Shown here piece by piece: positions 35,901 to 49,175 of a stretch of 64,000 nucleotides of DNA (within the stretch, counting starts at the first letter, position 1; every line of letters starts with the position of its first letter). The position numbers and the translations under genes are program-made. Source of the DNA: Glandiceps talaboti (taxonomy: Eukaryota; Hemichordata; Enteropneusta; Spengelidae); assembly GCF_964340395.1 (NCBI RefSeq), contig NC_135560.1, forward strand, positions 2,947,998-3,011,997, written 5' to 3'. Under the pieces are notes generated by a model. It did not search any database. It had not been told where the DNA came from and was given only the letters and a program-made list of their open reading frames with translations.

Positions 35901-38900
35901 GTAGGAACTATTGATTGCGTCTGAGAGTACATAAAGTTAACAAGTTTTTTCACTGTGACATGACATCGTACATTGTAACTGCACAAGACTATATACATGT
36001 ACAGTTGCTTTTTCATTTGCCTATATTTCACAATACAATGTACTCTATTGTCAGTAGTTAATAATAGACCAACTTTCCATATAGAGTGGCAAAGTGCTGC
36101 AAATTCTTTTCCTTATTTTCTAGACAATGCAGACAGATTTGTTGTTGTTATAACCAGCCTGAGTTGACCATGTTGGTTGGAGCCATAGAGGGGATATAAT
36201 GATGGCATTTTGCCATGGCCATTGAACACAATACATTTATAGATAAAAGCTGTCAGGCTATCACCTAGCATTATTTATGACCTGTATGACTTGTAGATAC
36301 TTTCCCATGTCTAGCTAATTACATTTACTCTGACAGATACTTGAAAAACCTTGGCATCCAAGATAAAGAATCAACATGATAAAAACAGATGTGAAAAATT
36401 CACAAAGCTTGTATATCCTACATTTGTAGCTAGAGCAGAGATTTGTGAGGTATCGTGGTGTGGTTGTTGCTAAAACAGTTTTCAAGTGGTACTGTTCTGT
36501 GTTTGTTTGTATTGTTCATGTACCTGTGACCTAGCTAGCTATTACAAAGCCAACTAAACCTTTGTAATGACAAGCAGATACATAAAAGTTTATTTCATCA
36601 TGATCTGCTGGCAAACAATATGTCCTTTGTAAATTAATACATTCTTGTGTTTACAATAGACAGGGACTTTTCAAATTACTGGGGTATCTTAAAAAACATA
36701 ACTGTTTGCCGAAATATAAATTGTGTATATCTTTGAATGATTTGATTAACCAAAGCACCATCACCGTTCTATTGTATTATTAATTGAAAATCTTTATTCT
36801 TCACATTAAAACATACATACAGTTCATAGCACATTAAAAGCCTTTCACAAATCACGCATGATGAAATGGAAAGAATTGCATTTCTTTTGAATATGTCAAT
36901 GGGATCTGACAGTTTGATTCTTGCTGTCATGTCAATTATCCAAAACAAACCAAATAGAGTGGACAGCTATCTTGTCCAATATCATTTCAATGTGGTGGTT
37001 GCCATGGTATTCATGTTATTATGTCCTAGATACATACATTGTATGATATAGTGTCACAGTAACTGAACATAACACTTTCACACCTTAGATTAACTTCCTC
37101 CATCACCTCAGCTGTGTCAAATTTACTTCCGTCATTTCAAGGTTTTCTCTCCCTCAGAATTACAGGAAAATACAAAATGTACATTTAGTGTCAATCTTGT
37201 ACATAGTTATTTGAATTTCTAAACAGAAAAATCTCCTCTAAGAAAACAGACTGAAATGTACAATTTGTTGTGAGAGGCATACATTTTTGTAACATAAGAA
37301 TTTATTACAGGCAAATGCAGCAAGCGACCAAAAGTACAACTGCTGTTACTTTGTTCAAGAAAATCCATAGGGGTCAGGGCCACCGTGCAATCTTTTTCAG
37401 TGGAGAACAAAGTTATCACATACATGTAATCTATCCTGGGCCATGTTACATTGTACTACATGTACATTTTGTATACTTCAAAATAACCATAACACACCAA
37501 ATGTGCCCTATGGGAAAACAATAGATAGATAATTTCCATGCAAACACAATAGTGAATAATGAAATTTTGTAGTGGTTTCAAAAGGCCCAGAAACTAGCTG
37601 TCATATGGGTAATTGAGTTACATGCTTTGTACTTTGATTTTCAAACCAATTAATCCCAGTGGTGCATTCTTCCCAGTTTATGTAACTTTTGTTACAAATA
37701 TAGATACACAGGGCTCGAAATTCGTTTTTTTTCTTGGTAGCCCAGGTGGGCTACCATCTTTTAAATTTGGTAGCCCGAGAGCAATGACTGGTAGCCCATA
37801 TGCATGCATTCCTAAATTAATGGTGTCTGTGTATATATGTAACTATATGATGTATTGAATTCGATGATTGATTGAATAACTTAAGAGTCACGTTAACACG
37901 TTATTTGTGTGTATTTCATGCCATATTTGACATTGGGGACACAATTTTTTGCATGTATGTGTCTCTGGGGCCGTGTCATTTACAACGTACGGTTATCATT
38001 GCAATGAAGAAAAAACATGTAGTCGCAATTCGTACTTGTAACTATTATCTAAATCTCTTGGTGCAGTGAAACCTGTAAAATTTGAATATGATTCAACGTA
38101 TGGAAAACGTATAAACAGTTTCATAAGCCCCATGGCCATTTCCTGATGTGGAGACTACGTCTTGGGTAGTTTAGAAACTATATGATGTTATCATTATCTA
38201 TTCACGTGATTGGTTACTTATTAACAGACGGGTTAGACAGGATTTGTATTAATACGTACATGACGGCCATTACGGCAAAGCCCCTTCCATTCATGGGTGA
38301 AGAGATAATCAAACAGAGTCTAAGACCACATCAGCAGACGGTCCATGCTGAAAACTTCACTAAGATAAATTCAAATCATCATGTCACCATTTCATTCTCA
38401 CTAAAACTTCAACTTTCTTTTGAGCTTTGCTACTACTACTAGATCGAATACATTACGTGAATTTACCATTCACCACTGCATGCTCTCAGGGGTTGCGTGA
38501 GCATGGTTTACACACGGAATGTTTTAGGCATCGTTCAAGAATAAACGAATCTGTAGGTGTATACCAAGTTAACAGTTCTCATCAGCATAAAATTTTATCA
38601 AACACCATTACAACTGTGTCTCTGTCAAGTTGAAAGTTAAAGCTGTCATTCATGTTATGGAATTTAGTTACTGCAGCAGTGCTGTACCGTACCATACCGA
38701 GAGTGTACTGTACCCCGACTCCGAGAAGAATCGGAAGGGCCCGGGCCGGAGAGCAGATTTCCAGAGAGTGATAACCATGGGAAATTGAAAGTACAGAAAG
38801 ATAACATTAAATCGCTATACAGAGTATTGTTGCATATAAATGTTTTGTTGTGACATTTTGGAAGTACAAGCTGTGTATACGATGAACGGAAGAATGACGT

Positions 38901-41900
38901 GTACAGTGTACATGTATTTCGTGTACATTTGATATACATGTAGTGTGGATGTAAATTTGGAAAGACGCACTGATTTTGACGCTAATTTTGGCGAGAACAC
39001 GTCCCACAGGACTGCGACCTCGGAGGCCCTCGGCCCGGGAAGGTGTCGGAGTCAGGGTGTCACAGTTTCATTCAAAACTTAGTAGCCCAATTGGGCTACC
39101 ACTCACATAATTTGGTAGCCCAGAGACAGACATTGGTAGTCTGTGGACGCGGGGCTACCGCGAATTTCGAGCCCTGATACATCATGTAATTCTGTTCAGA
39201 CATTTATCGCCAGAGAACAATGTACATGTACATGTAGGTATAACTTTGAGTACAAATACATGTAGATAGTGCACTTCTGGAAGAGATGCGTTTCATGTTG
39301 CTGCATCTCTCCTTCCTAAAGCCTGTGCTAAGAAAACTAGGCATGCTCTATAAACATCTGACAAGCTAACCACTGATATCACTGGTAGAGTGGTGTGAAA
39401 ATAGTTCCAGGTTCATGTGTTAAATTTACAATTGTAGACTCAGAGATAAAGGAAGTGTCAAATTCATAGTAAACTACAGGATTGTGAGAATATGCATTTA
39501 CTACATCTTTAATATACTTGTACATGGAAACTAAATTGTGGTTGAAGTTTTAATAGGTGGAAACTGTGTTTTTACATGTATGCTCCTAGACAATCCTTGA
39601 ATATCCTGAAATGTTAATCAAATTGTGGAAAGTCTTGGAATGACCAGGAAAAGCTTCCTATGTGTAATTACTCCTTAAAACTAATCAGAACTGGAAATGA
39701 AAGTTATGATATGGTCAGAAATAAAATGTTGAAAATTGCCATTGGCAGTATCAGAATTTCAAGTGAGCCCTAAGTATTAGATCATCCTGTGGAATTGCAC
39801 ATACATATAATAACACATACATGTACATGTAAATGAATGTAAAGGCTACATGTACGCTTGTATCTCAGATACTGTACATGGAAGAACTTGACTCATTAAT
39901 GTTTTGATATTCGCAAACTACTATAATTATGAATATGACTAATCCTAACTTTTTATTTTTTTGTTTCTTCAGATGGATTGGTATAAATACTTCAAATTGT
40001 AAATATGAATCAAGTAAGTCTATACATTTGTACTTAGACATTAGAATGTAAGTACCTCAACATTTAGTTTATAAAATATGAACAGTTTACCTGTAACACT
40101 AACAGACCATCAATATATGATATTTTAGATATGAAGATTCATTGTTGAATCATATTACTTGACTTTAAGTCTAGCCAATAGCAATATACAGGAAAGGTAT
40201 CGATGGCCTAAAATAAAACAGAAATAACTCCTGTGTACATGTACATTTTTAGCACAATTGAACTTCTTAGGTTCAGTAGTGCTATACATGTATGTATTGG
40301 CATGGCAAAGTGTCTGTCTGTCTGTGTGGATGTGCGTATAATGTGTGTGACTGTGTGTAAACAACTTAAAGTAAGAAACCATGGGACCGATTGCCATGAT
40401 ATTTGGTGGGTATATTACCTTGGGTGTCTAGTTGGGAAATTGTTCAAATCAAAATGATCTTACCACTGGTGTGTGATTTAAGTAATATACATGTAATGTG
40501 ATTTTTGGTCAAAAAACTTAAACTCAAAATATACTGGGCAGATTGGTCTGAAATTTGATAGAAACTTTCTTAATGGTGTTTAGTGTTATCCATCAGTGAT
40601 ATGCAAATTAGGGCTAAAAATGTGTCTTTTTGGTCCAAATCTATAATTCCATTGTATTGAGCAGAGTGGGTTGAAATTTAATGGGAATGTCCTTAGTGGT
40701 GTTTAGATTAAGAAATGTTCATAACTTGATGATCTCATCTGTGATGTGCAAAGTAGGTCTAAAAACGTGTCTTTTTGGTCAAAAATCAATAATTCCAAAA
40801 GTAACAAGCAGATTGGGCTGAAATTCAATGGGGATGCATCAGGGCACGTTTAGATGAAGCTGTATTCACAATGTGATGATACTATCAGCCTCATGCAAAT
40901 TATGTCTAAAAATGTCAATTTTGGTCAAAAACTTATATCTTAAAACTACATGGTGAATAGGGTTGAAACTTGGTGGGATTGTTTCGGGAGGTGTTATTCT
41001 TCAGTTATTGTCAGAACATTCTGATACAATTGGCCCTAGCAACCATGACCATGCACTTAGCAACAGTGAAATGATGATGCGCATCTTACAAAGATAACAG
41101 GGATGGGTAGATAAGTGAATACAGATTCAAAATATGTATGCAAATATGCCTAGCAATAGGACCATGCCCCTAGCAACAGCTAAATGATGGTTCATATTGC
41201 AAAGATGAAAAGTGGGAAGGGCAGGGAAGTTGATAAAGATTCCAAAAGTGTATGCAAATATGCCTAGCAACAAGACCACGCACATAGCAACAGCAAAATA
41301 CAGTTGTGCTACAATGCCATTGGTGCCATATCTGTTTTAAAATGCCTTTTCCCTACTTTTCTAGAGAGCATGAAATTTGAAAACCAAGTATTGTCAGTAT
41401 TTTGTACATTTTTCTTGTTCTGGGCATCAATATGTACTTGAAGTTGTAGTACACTGTACAGTTGTTGTAAAGACTGTATATGAAACTGATATTTTTTTAT
41501 TTTGTAGTTCGAAGAGTTGCCAAAAGGTTTGGATTTAAAGAAGTTGGTGAAGATGAGGACTGGTCTCTGTATTGGACAGATTATTCAGTTGCATTAGAAC
41601 GTGTTATGGATATGAAAAGGTTTCAAGTAAGTCACATTTATTCATTTACTGTAAATGGTGCCCTCTAGTGTCAAGTCTAGATACTGCAAACCAGAACCAC
41701 AAGTCCATGTACTTACATGCATTGTATGTATGTATGACTTCCTTAGACATACTTTACCATCGTCAGAGCTTTTCAAGATAAATTTAATGTGTCACCTTAC
41801 TTTTTCTGTAGTCTGAGCAGATCATTTTTTGTGTGTCAACATGTGTTGTGTATAGAAATAGTAATGCATTGAAACTGGATACAAAATGATTTACATTGCT

Positions 41901-44900
41901 ACTATTTTCACCTTTTGCTGCCAGGTTTACTACCAAAACAAAACCTATAGAGTTTCAGTTATGCGGCATTTTGTTTTCCACATCTTACCCAGCGTCTTTT
42001 GTCTCAAAATACACAGACAAAATGCAAGGCTTAGCACTGATGATTAGCACTGATGATAGTGCACATGCACAAGAAATGTTGCTTTTTACTGTGAACATAA
42101 CAAACAGTTTTGTGTTTGAATTTTGCTGGTTTCATCCAACAGTGATGTTGATTTGTGTTCACAGTGAGATAAAATGTATTCTTTTTTTATGCTTGTGTAC
42201 TGTCAGTGTCTGTATTGTGTTTTATTTAACTTGTAACATTAAAATGTTGTGGGAGACATGCAAAATATTGTGCTGCCTAATTGAAACTGTATATTAGTCA
42301 TCAAGTATGTTAGATTATTTCAAGAGAAGTGAGTCAAGAGAAATTTGAGATATCTTGTATTGTTTATAATAATCTAATTCAGTTTATTTATTTATATCTC
42401 CATTTATCTTTAGAAAATAAACCATTTCCCTGGTATGAGTGAAATTTGTCGAAAAGATTTACTGGCTCGCAACATGAACCGCCTCTTAAAACTCTTTCCT
42501 AAGGAGTTTGCTGTATTCCCTAGGTCATGGGTCCTACCAGCTGAGTAAGTAGCAAGCAAAAACAACAGTATTTCTAAAAGAGCACAGTGATGGCCATATA
42601 TATGTGAACAAATATACGACATTGATTTCTCTCAAGTTTGAATAGATGTAAAATGTGTGTGTCTATTGGTAGCTGATATGCAATAATCAAATTGAAATGC
42701 TGCAGCTTTTTCCTTTGATTTTTTTTGTCTATTTTTTTGTTTCATTAAATTTGTAGTTGCCTTTTTCGTAAGAGGACTGTTTACCATAATTGAGCACTTC
42801 TGCAGCCAGTATAGAAAATGAAAACCTTCTAAAGACCAACTTTATTTCTTCGATCTAAATAACTGCCCAGATACCCATACAGTAAGCATCTTTCAAGCAT
42901 TGTGTAACAGTCAAATTCTGAAAATCCTGAGAATGGTAGGCCCTAGCTAGTATTGACAGAGTCATTTTATCTCTTCATTGTGTATGTAGTTATGGTGATT
43001 TCCAAGCTTTCTGCAGAGCCAAAAAGAACAAGACATTTATCTGTAAACCAGAAAGTGGATGTCAGGGAAAAGGAATCTTTGTCACCAAAAATCCCTCCAG
43101 AGACATTCGACCAGGAGAACATATGTTGTGTCAACAATACATTACAAAGGTAAAAAGACTCACTAGCCTGTCAACCCTCTTGTCTTTATATTGGTTTGTA
43201 TGGAAAGAAACAATTGTTTGTACACACAAAAAACTACAAGTTGGGAAAATGCATTAATCAGTCATTTGGTTATGAATGTATAAATCAGTCATTTGGTTAT
43301 GAATGTATAAATCAGTCATTTGGTTATGAATGTATAAATCAGTTATTTGGTTATGAATGTATAAATCAGTCATTTGGTTATGAATGTATAAATCAGTTAT
43401 TTGGTTATAAATGTATAAATCAGTCATTTGGTTATGAATGCATAAATCAGTCATTTGGTTATGAATGTATAAATCAGTTATTTGGTTATGAATGTATAAA
43501 TCAGTCATTTGGTTATGAATGTATAAATCAGTTATTTGGTTATAAATGTATAAATCAGTCATTTGGTTATGAATGTATAAATCAGTCATTTGGTTATGAA
43601 TGTATAAATCAGTTATTTGGTTATGAATGTATAAATCAGTCATTTGGTTATGAAAGTATAAATCAGTTATTTGGTTATAAATGTATAAATCAGTCATTTG
43701 GTTATGAATGCATAAATCAGTCATTTGGTTATGAATGTATAAATCAGTTATTTGGTTATGAATGTATAAATCAGTCATTTGGTTATGAATGTATAAATCA
43801 GTTATTTGGTTATAAATGTATAAATCAGTCATTTGGTTATGAATGTATAAATCAGTCATTTGGTTATGAATGTATAAATCAGTCATTTGGTTATGAATGT
43901 ATAAATCAGTTATTTGGTTATGAATGTATAAATCAGTTATTTGGTTATGAATGTATAAATCAGTTATTTGGTTATGAATGTATAAATCAGTTATTTGGTT
44001 ATAAATGTATAAATCAGTCATTTGGTTATGAATGTATAAATCAGTTATTTGGTTATGAATGTATAAATCAGTTATTTGGTTATGAATGTATAAATCAGTT
44101 ATTTGGTTATGAATGTATAAATCAGTCATTTGGTTATAAATGTATAAATCAGTTATTTGGTTATGAATGCATAAATCAGTCATTTGGTTATAAATGTATT
44201 AATCAGTCATTTGGTTATAAATGTATAAATCAGTTATTTGGTTATGAATGTATAAATCAGTCATTTGGTTATAAATGTATAAATCAGTTATTTGGTTATG
44301 AATGCATAAATCAGTCATTTGGTTATAAATGTATTAATCAGTCATTTGGTTATAAATGTATAAATCAGTTATTTGGTTATGAATGTATAAATCAGTCATT
44401 TGGTTATAAATGTATTAATCAGTCATTTGGTTATGAATGTATAAATCAGTTATTTGGTTATGAATGTATAAATCAGTCATTTGGTTATGAATGTATAAAT
44501 CAGTTATTTGGTTATGAATGTATAAATCAGTTATTTGGTTATGAATGTATAAATCAGTCATTTGGTTATGAATGTATAAATCAGTCATTTGGTTATAAAT
44601 GTATAAATCAGTCATTTGGTTATGAATGTATAAATCAGTCATTTGGTTATGAATGTATAAATCAGTCATTTGGTTATGAATGTATAAATCAGTCATTTGG
44701 TTATGAATGTATAAATCAGTCATTTGGTTATGAATGCATGAATCAGTCATTTGGTTATGAATGCATAAATCAGTCATTTGGTTATGAATGCATAAATCAG
44801 TCATTTGGTTATGAATGCATAAATCAGTCATTTGGTTATGAATGTATAAATCAGTTATTTGGTTATGAATGTATAAATCAGTCATTTGGTTATGAATGCA

Positions 44901-47900
44901 TTAATCAGTCATTTGGTTATGAATGTATAAATCAGTCATTTGGTTATGAATGCATAAATCAGTCATTTGGTTATGAATGCATAAATCAGTCATTTGGTTA
45001 TGAATGCATAAATCAGTTATTTGGTTATAAATGTATAAATCAGTCATTTGGTTATGAATGTATAAATCAGTCATTTGGTTATGAATGTATAAATCAGTCA
45101 TTTGGTTATGAATGCATTAATCAGTCATTTGGTTATGAATGTATAAATCAGTCATTTGGTTATGAATGTATAAATCAGTCATTTGGTTATGAATGTATAA
45201 ATCAGTCATTTGGTTATGAATGTATAAATCAGTCATTTGGTTATGAATGTATAAATCAGTCATTTGGTTATGAATGCATAAATCAGTTATTTGGTTATAA
45301 ATGTATAAATCAGTCATTTGGTTATGAATGTATAAATCAGTCATTTGGTTATGAATGTATAAATCAGTCATTTGGTTATGAATGTATAAATCAGTCATTT
45401 GGTTATGAATGTATAAATCAGTCATTTGGTTATGAATGCATAAATCAGTTATTTGGTTATAAATGTATAAATCAGTCATTTGGTTATGAATGTATAAATC
45501 AGTTATTTGGTTATGAATGTATAAATCAGTCATTTGGTTATGAATGTATAAATCAGTCATTTGGTTATGAATGTATAAATCAGTCATTTGGTTATGAATG
45601 CATTAATCAGTCATTTGGTTATGAATGTATAAATCAGTCATTTGGTTATGAATGTATAAATCAGTCATTTGGTTATGAATGTATAAATCAGTCATTTGGT
45701 TATGAATGTATAAATCAGTCATTTGGTTATGAATGTATAAATCAGTCATTTGGTTATGAATGCATTAATCAGTCATTTGGTTATGAATGTATAAATCAGT
45801 CATTTGGTTATGAATGCATAAATCAGTCATTTGGTTATGAATGTATAAATCAGTTATTTGGTTATGAATGCATAAATCAGTCATTTGGTTATGAATGTAT
45901 AAATCAGTTATTTGGTTATGAATGTATAAATCAGTTATTTGGTTATGAATGTATAAATCAGTCATTTGGTTATGAATGCATAAATCAGTTATTTGGTTAT
46001 AAATGTATAAATCAGTCATTTGGTTATGAATGTATAAATCAGTCATTTGGTTATGAATGTATAAATCAGTCATTTGGTTATGAATGCATAAATCAGTTAT
46101 TTGGTTATGAATGCATAAATCAGTCATTTGGTTATGAATGTATAAATCAGTCATTTGGTTATGAATGTATAAATCAGTTATTTGGTTATGAATGTATAAA
46201 TCAGTTATTTGGTTATGAATGTATAAATCAGTTATTTGGTTATGAATGTATAAATCAGTTATTTGGTTATAAATGTATAAATCAGTCATTTGGTTATGAA
46301 TGTATAAATCAGTTATTTGGTTATAAATGTATAAATCAGTCATTTGGTTATGAATGTATAAATCAGTTATTTGGTTATGAATGTATAAATCAGTCATTTG
46401 GTTATAAATGTATAAATCAGTTATTTGGTTATGAATGTATAAATCAGTCATTTGGTTATGAATGTATAAATCAGTTATTTGGTTATCAATGTATAAATCA
46501 GTTATTTGGTTATGAATGTATAAATCAGTTATTTGGTTATGAATGTATAAATCAGTCATTTGGTTATGAATGTATAAATCAGTTATTTGGTTATGAATGT
46601 ATAAATCAGTTATTTGGTTATGAATGTATAAATCAGTCATTTGGTTATGAATGTATAAATCAGTCATTTGGTTATGAATGTATAAATCAGTCATTTGGTT
46701 ATGAATGTATAAATCAGTTATTTGGTTATCAATGCATAAATCAGTTATTTGGTTATGAATGCATTAATCAGTCATTTGGTTATGAATGTATAAATCAGTT
46801 ATTTGGTTATGAATGTATAAATCAGTTATTTGGTTATAAATGTATAAATCAGTCATTTGGTTATGAATGTATAAATCAGTTATTTGGTTATGAATGTATA
46901 AATCAGTCATTTGGTTATGAATGTATAAATCAGTCATTTGGTTATGAATGTATAAATCAGTCATTTGGTTATGAATGTATAAATCAGTTATTTGGTTATG
47001 AATGTATAAATCAGTCATTTGGTTATGAATGTATAAATCAGTCATTTGGTTATGAATGTATAAATCAGTCATTTGGTTATGAATGCATAAATCAGTCATT
47101 TGGTTATAAATGTATAAATCAGTTATTTGGTTATGAATGTATAAATCAGTTATTTGGTTATGAATGTATAAATCAGTCATTTGGTTATGAATGTATAAAT
47201 CAGTTATTTGGTTATGAATGTATAAATCAGTCATTTGGTTATGAATGTATAAATCAGTCATTTGGTTATGAATGTATAAATCAGTTATTTGGTTATGAAT
47301 GTATAAATCAGTCATTTGGTTATAAATGTATAAATCAGTCATTTGGTTATAAATGTATAAATCAGTTATTTGGTTATGAATGTATAAATCAGTCATTTGG
47401 TTATAAATGCATAAATCAGTCATTTTGTTATTCTTTAGAAGGTTACCTATCAATATAATTTGACTCAACTTTAGAGGAATCATTCTTGTTTTATACATAC
47501 CATAATATAATGTATTCTTTTGTCTTTTTTATTTTATTTGCAGCCCTTCCTAATAGATAATTTCAAATTTGATTTACGTATATATGTACTTGTGACGTCA
47601 TGTGACCCATTCAGGATATTTGTACATGCTGATGGACTAGCAAGATTTGCCACAGTTAGATATGTAGAACCCACATCACACAATGTGGTAAGTTGATATA
47701 TAGAACCCACATCACACAATGTGGTAAGTTGATATGTAGAACCCACATCACACAATGTGGTAAGTTGATATGTAGAACCCACATCACACAATGTGGTAAG
47801 TTGATATATAGAACCCACATCACACAATGTGGTAAGTTGATATATAGAACCCACATCACACAATGTGGTAAGTTGATATATAGAACCCACATCACACAAT

Positions 47901-49104
47901 GTGGTAAGTTGATATGTAGAACCCACATCACACAATGTGGTAAGTTGATATATAGAACCCACATCACACAATGTGGTAAGTTGATATATAGAACCCACAT
48001 CACACAATGTGGTAAGTTGATATATAGAACCCACATCACACAATGTGGTAAGTTGATATATAGAACCCACATCACACAATGTGGTAAGTTGATATATAGA
48101 ACCCACATCACACAATGTGGTAAGTTGATATGTAGAACCCACATCACACAATGTGGTAAGTTGATATGTAGAACCCACATCACACAATGTGGTAAGTTGA
48201 TATATAGAACCCACATCACACAATGTGGTAAGTTGATATATAGAACCCACATCACACAATAGGGTAAGTTGATATATAGAACCCACATCACACAATGTGG
48301 TAAGTTGATATATAGAACCCACATCACACAATGTGGTAAGTTGATATATAGAACCCACATCACCCAATAGGGTAAGTTGATTTATAATATACCTAGTGAT
48401 AATGCTGTGCCATGATTCGCTAGAATCAGTCACATGATAGGAAAATAGAATGACTATTTCCCTAGGGAAATAGTTCCATCAACTTTTACATGGTCACATG
48501 ACCACCGTGCGTTCACAGCAGGTGAAAATGGCAGCTTCTGACGATGTCGTCTGCCACCGCGAGTTCACAGCATGAGGTATATTATAAAACACATATTGCC
48601 TGGCCTATATTCGGGCTATAGCACCCGTTCATTACCCCCTCGTGACTGTGAGTTACCAGAATCACATGCTATTTCCCTCGGCCTTTGGCCTTGGGAAATA
48701 GCATGTGATTCTGGTAACTCACAGTCCCTTGGGTGTAATAAACGGGTGCTATAGCCCTTATGGCCAGGCAATATGTGTCCAATATAGAACCCACATTACT
48801 CAATGTTATTAATTACCTGTATGCTATCATTTTATTAAAATATCCTAAATGTAATTCTGATTGTCAGCATGATTAGGATTTTGAATGAATTAAAGTCCAT
48901 GTACACACAGTATTGTCAGGTCAATAGTTGTGAGAAATTTTTGCTTTTCTTCACCAATTTTTAGATAAGGACAAAAACACCAAACCCGTATTAGAGACAG
49001 TTGAATCCTTTTAATGAATGAAATTACCAGTCTTCTGTCAAAGACATTAGAAGTTGATTTCTAATGTTGTTAACTCAGTTGATAGCATGTCAAGGGTTTC
49101 TTTG

Positions 49105-49175
<71 letters not shown>

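Noticed and set aside
43196-47458. 1420-codon open frame as a repetitive protein gene
   Set aside because: It is made almost wholly of a 27-bp tandem repeat, lies between two TTLL exons with good splice sites, and is out of the TTLL frame. The period of 27 keeps any stop-free unit open.
47534-48433. 299-codon minus-strand and 189-codon plus-strand frames with 12-residue repeats
   Set aside because: Shadows of the 36-bp array derived from exon 6; the real coding frame is the TTLL exon.
49108-49174. GT tract as a functional element
   Set aside because: Ordinary dinucleotide microsatellite; nothing beyond length variation is expected.
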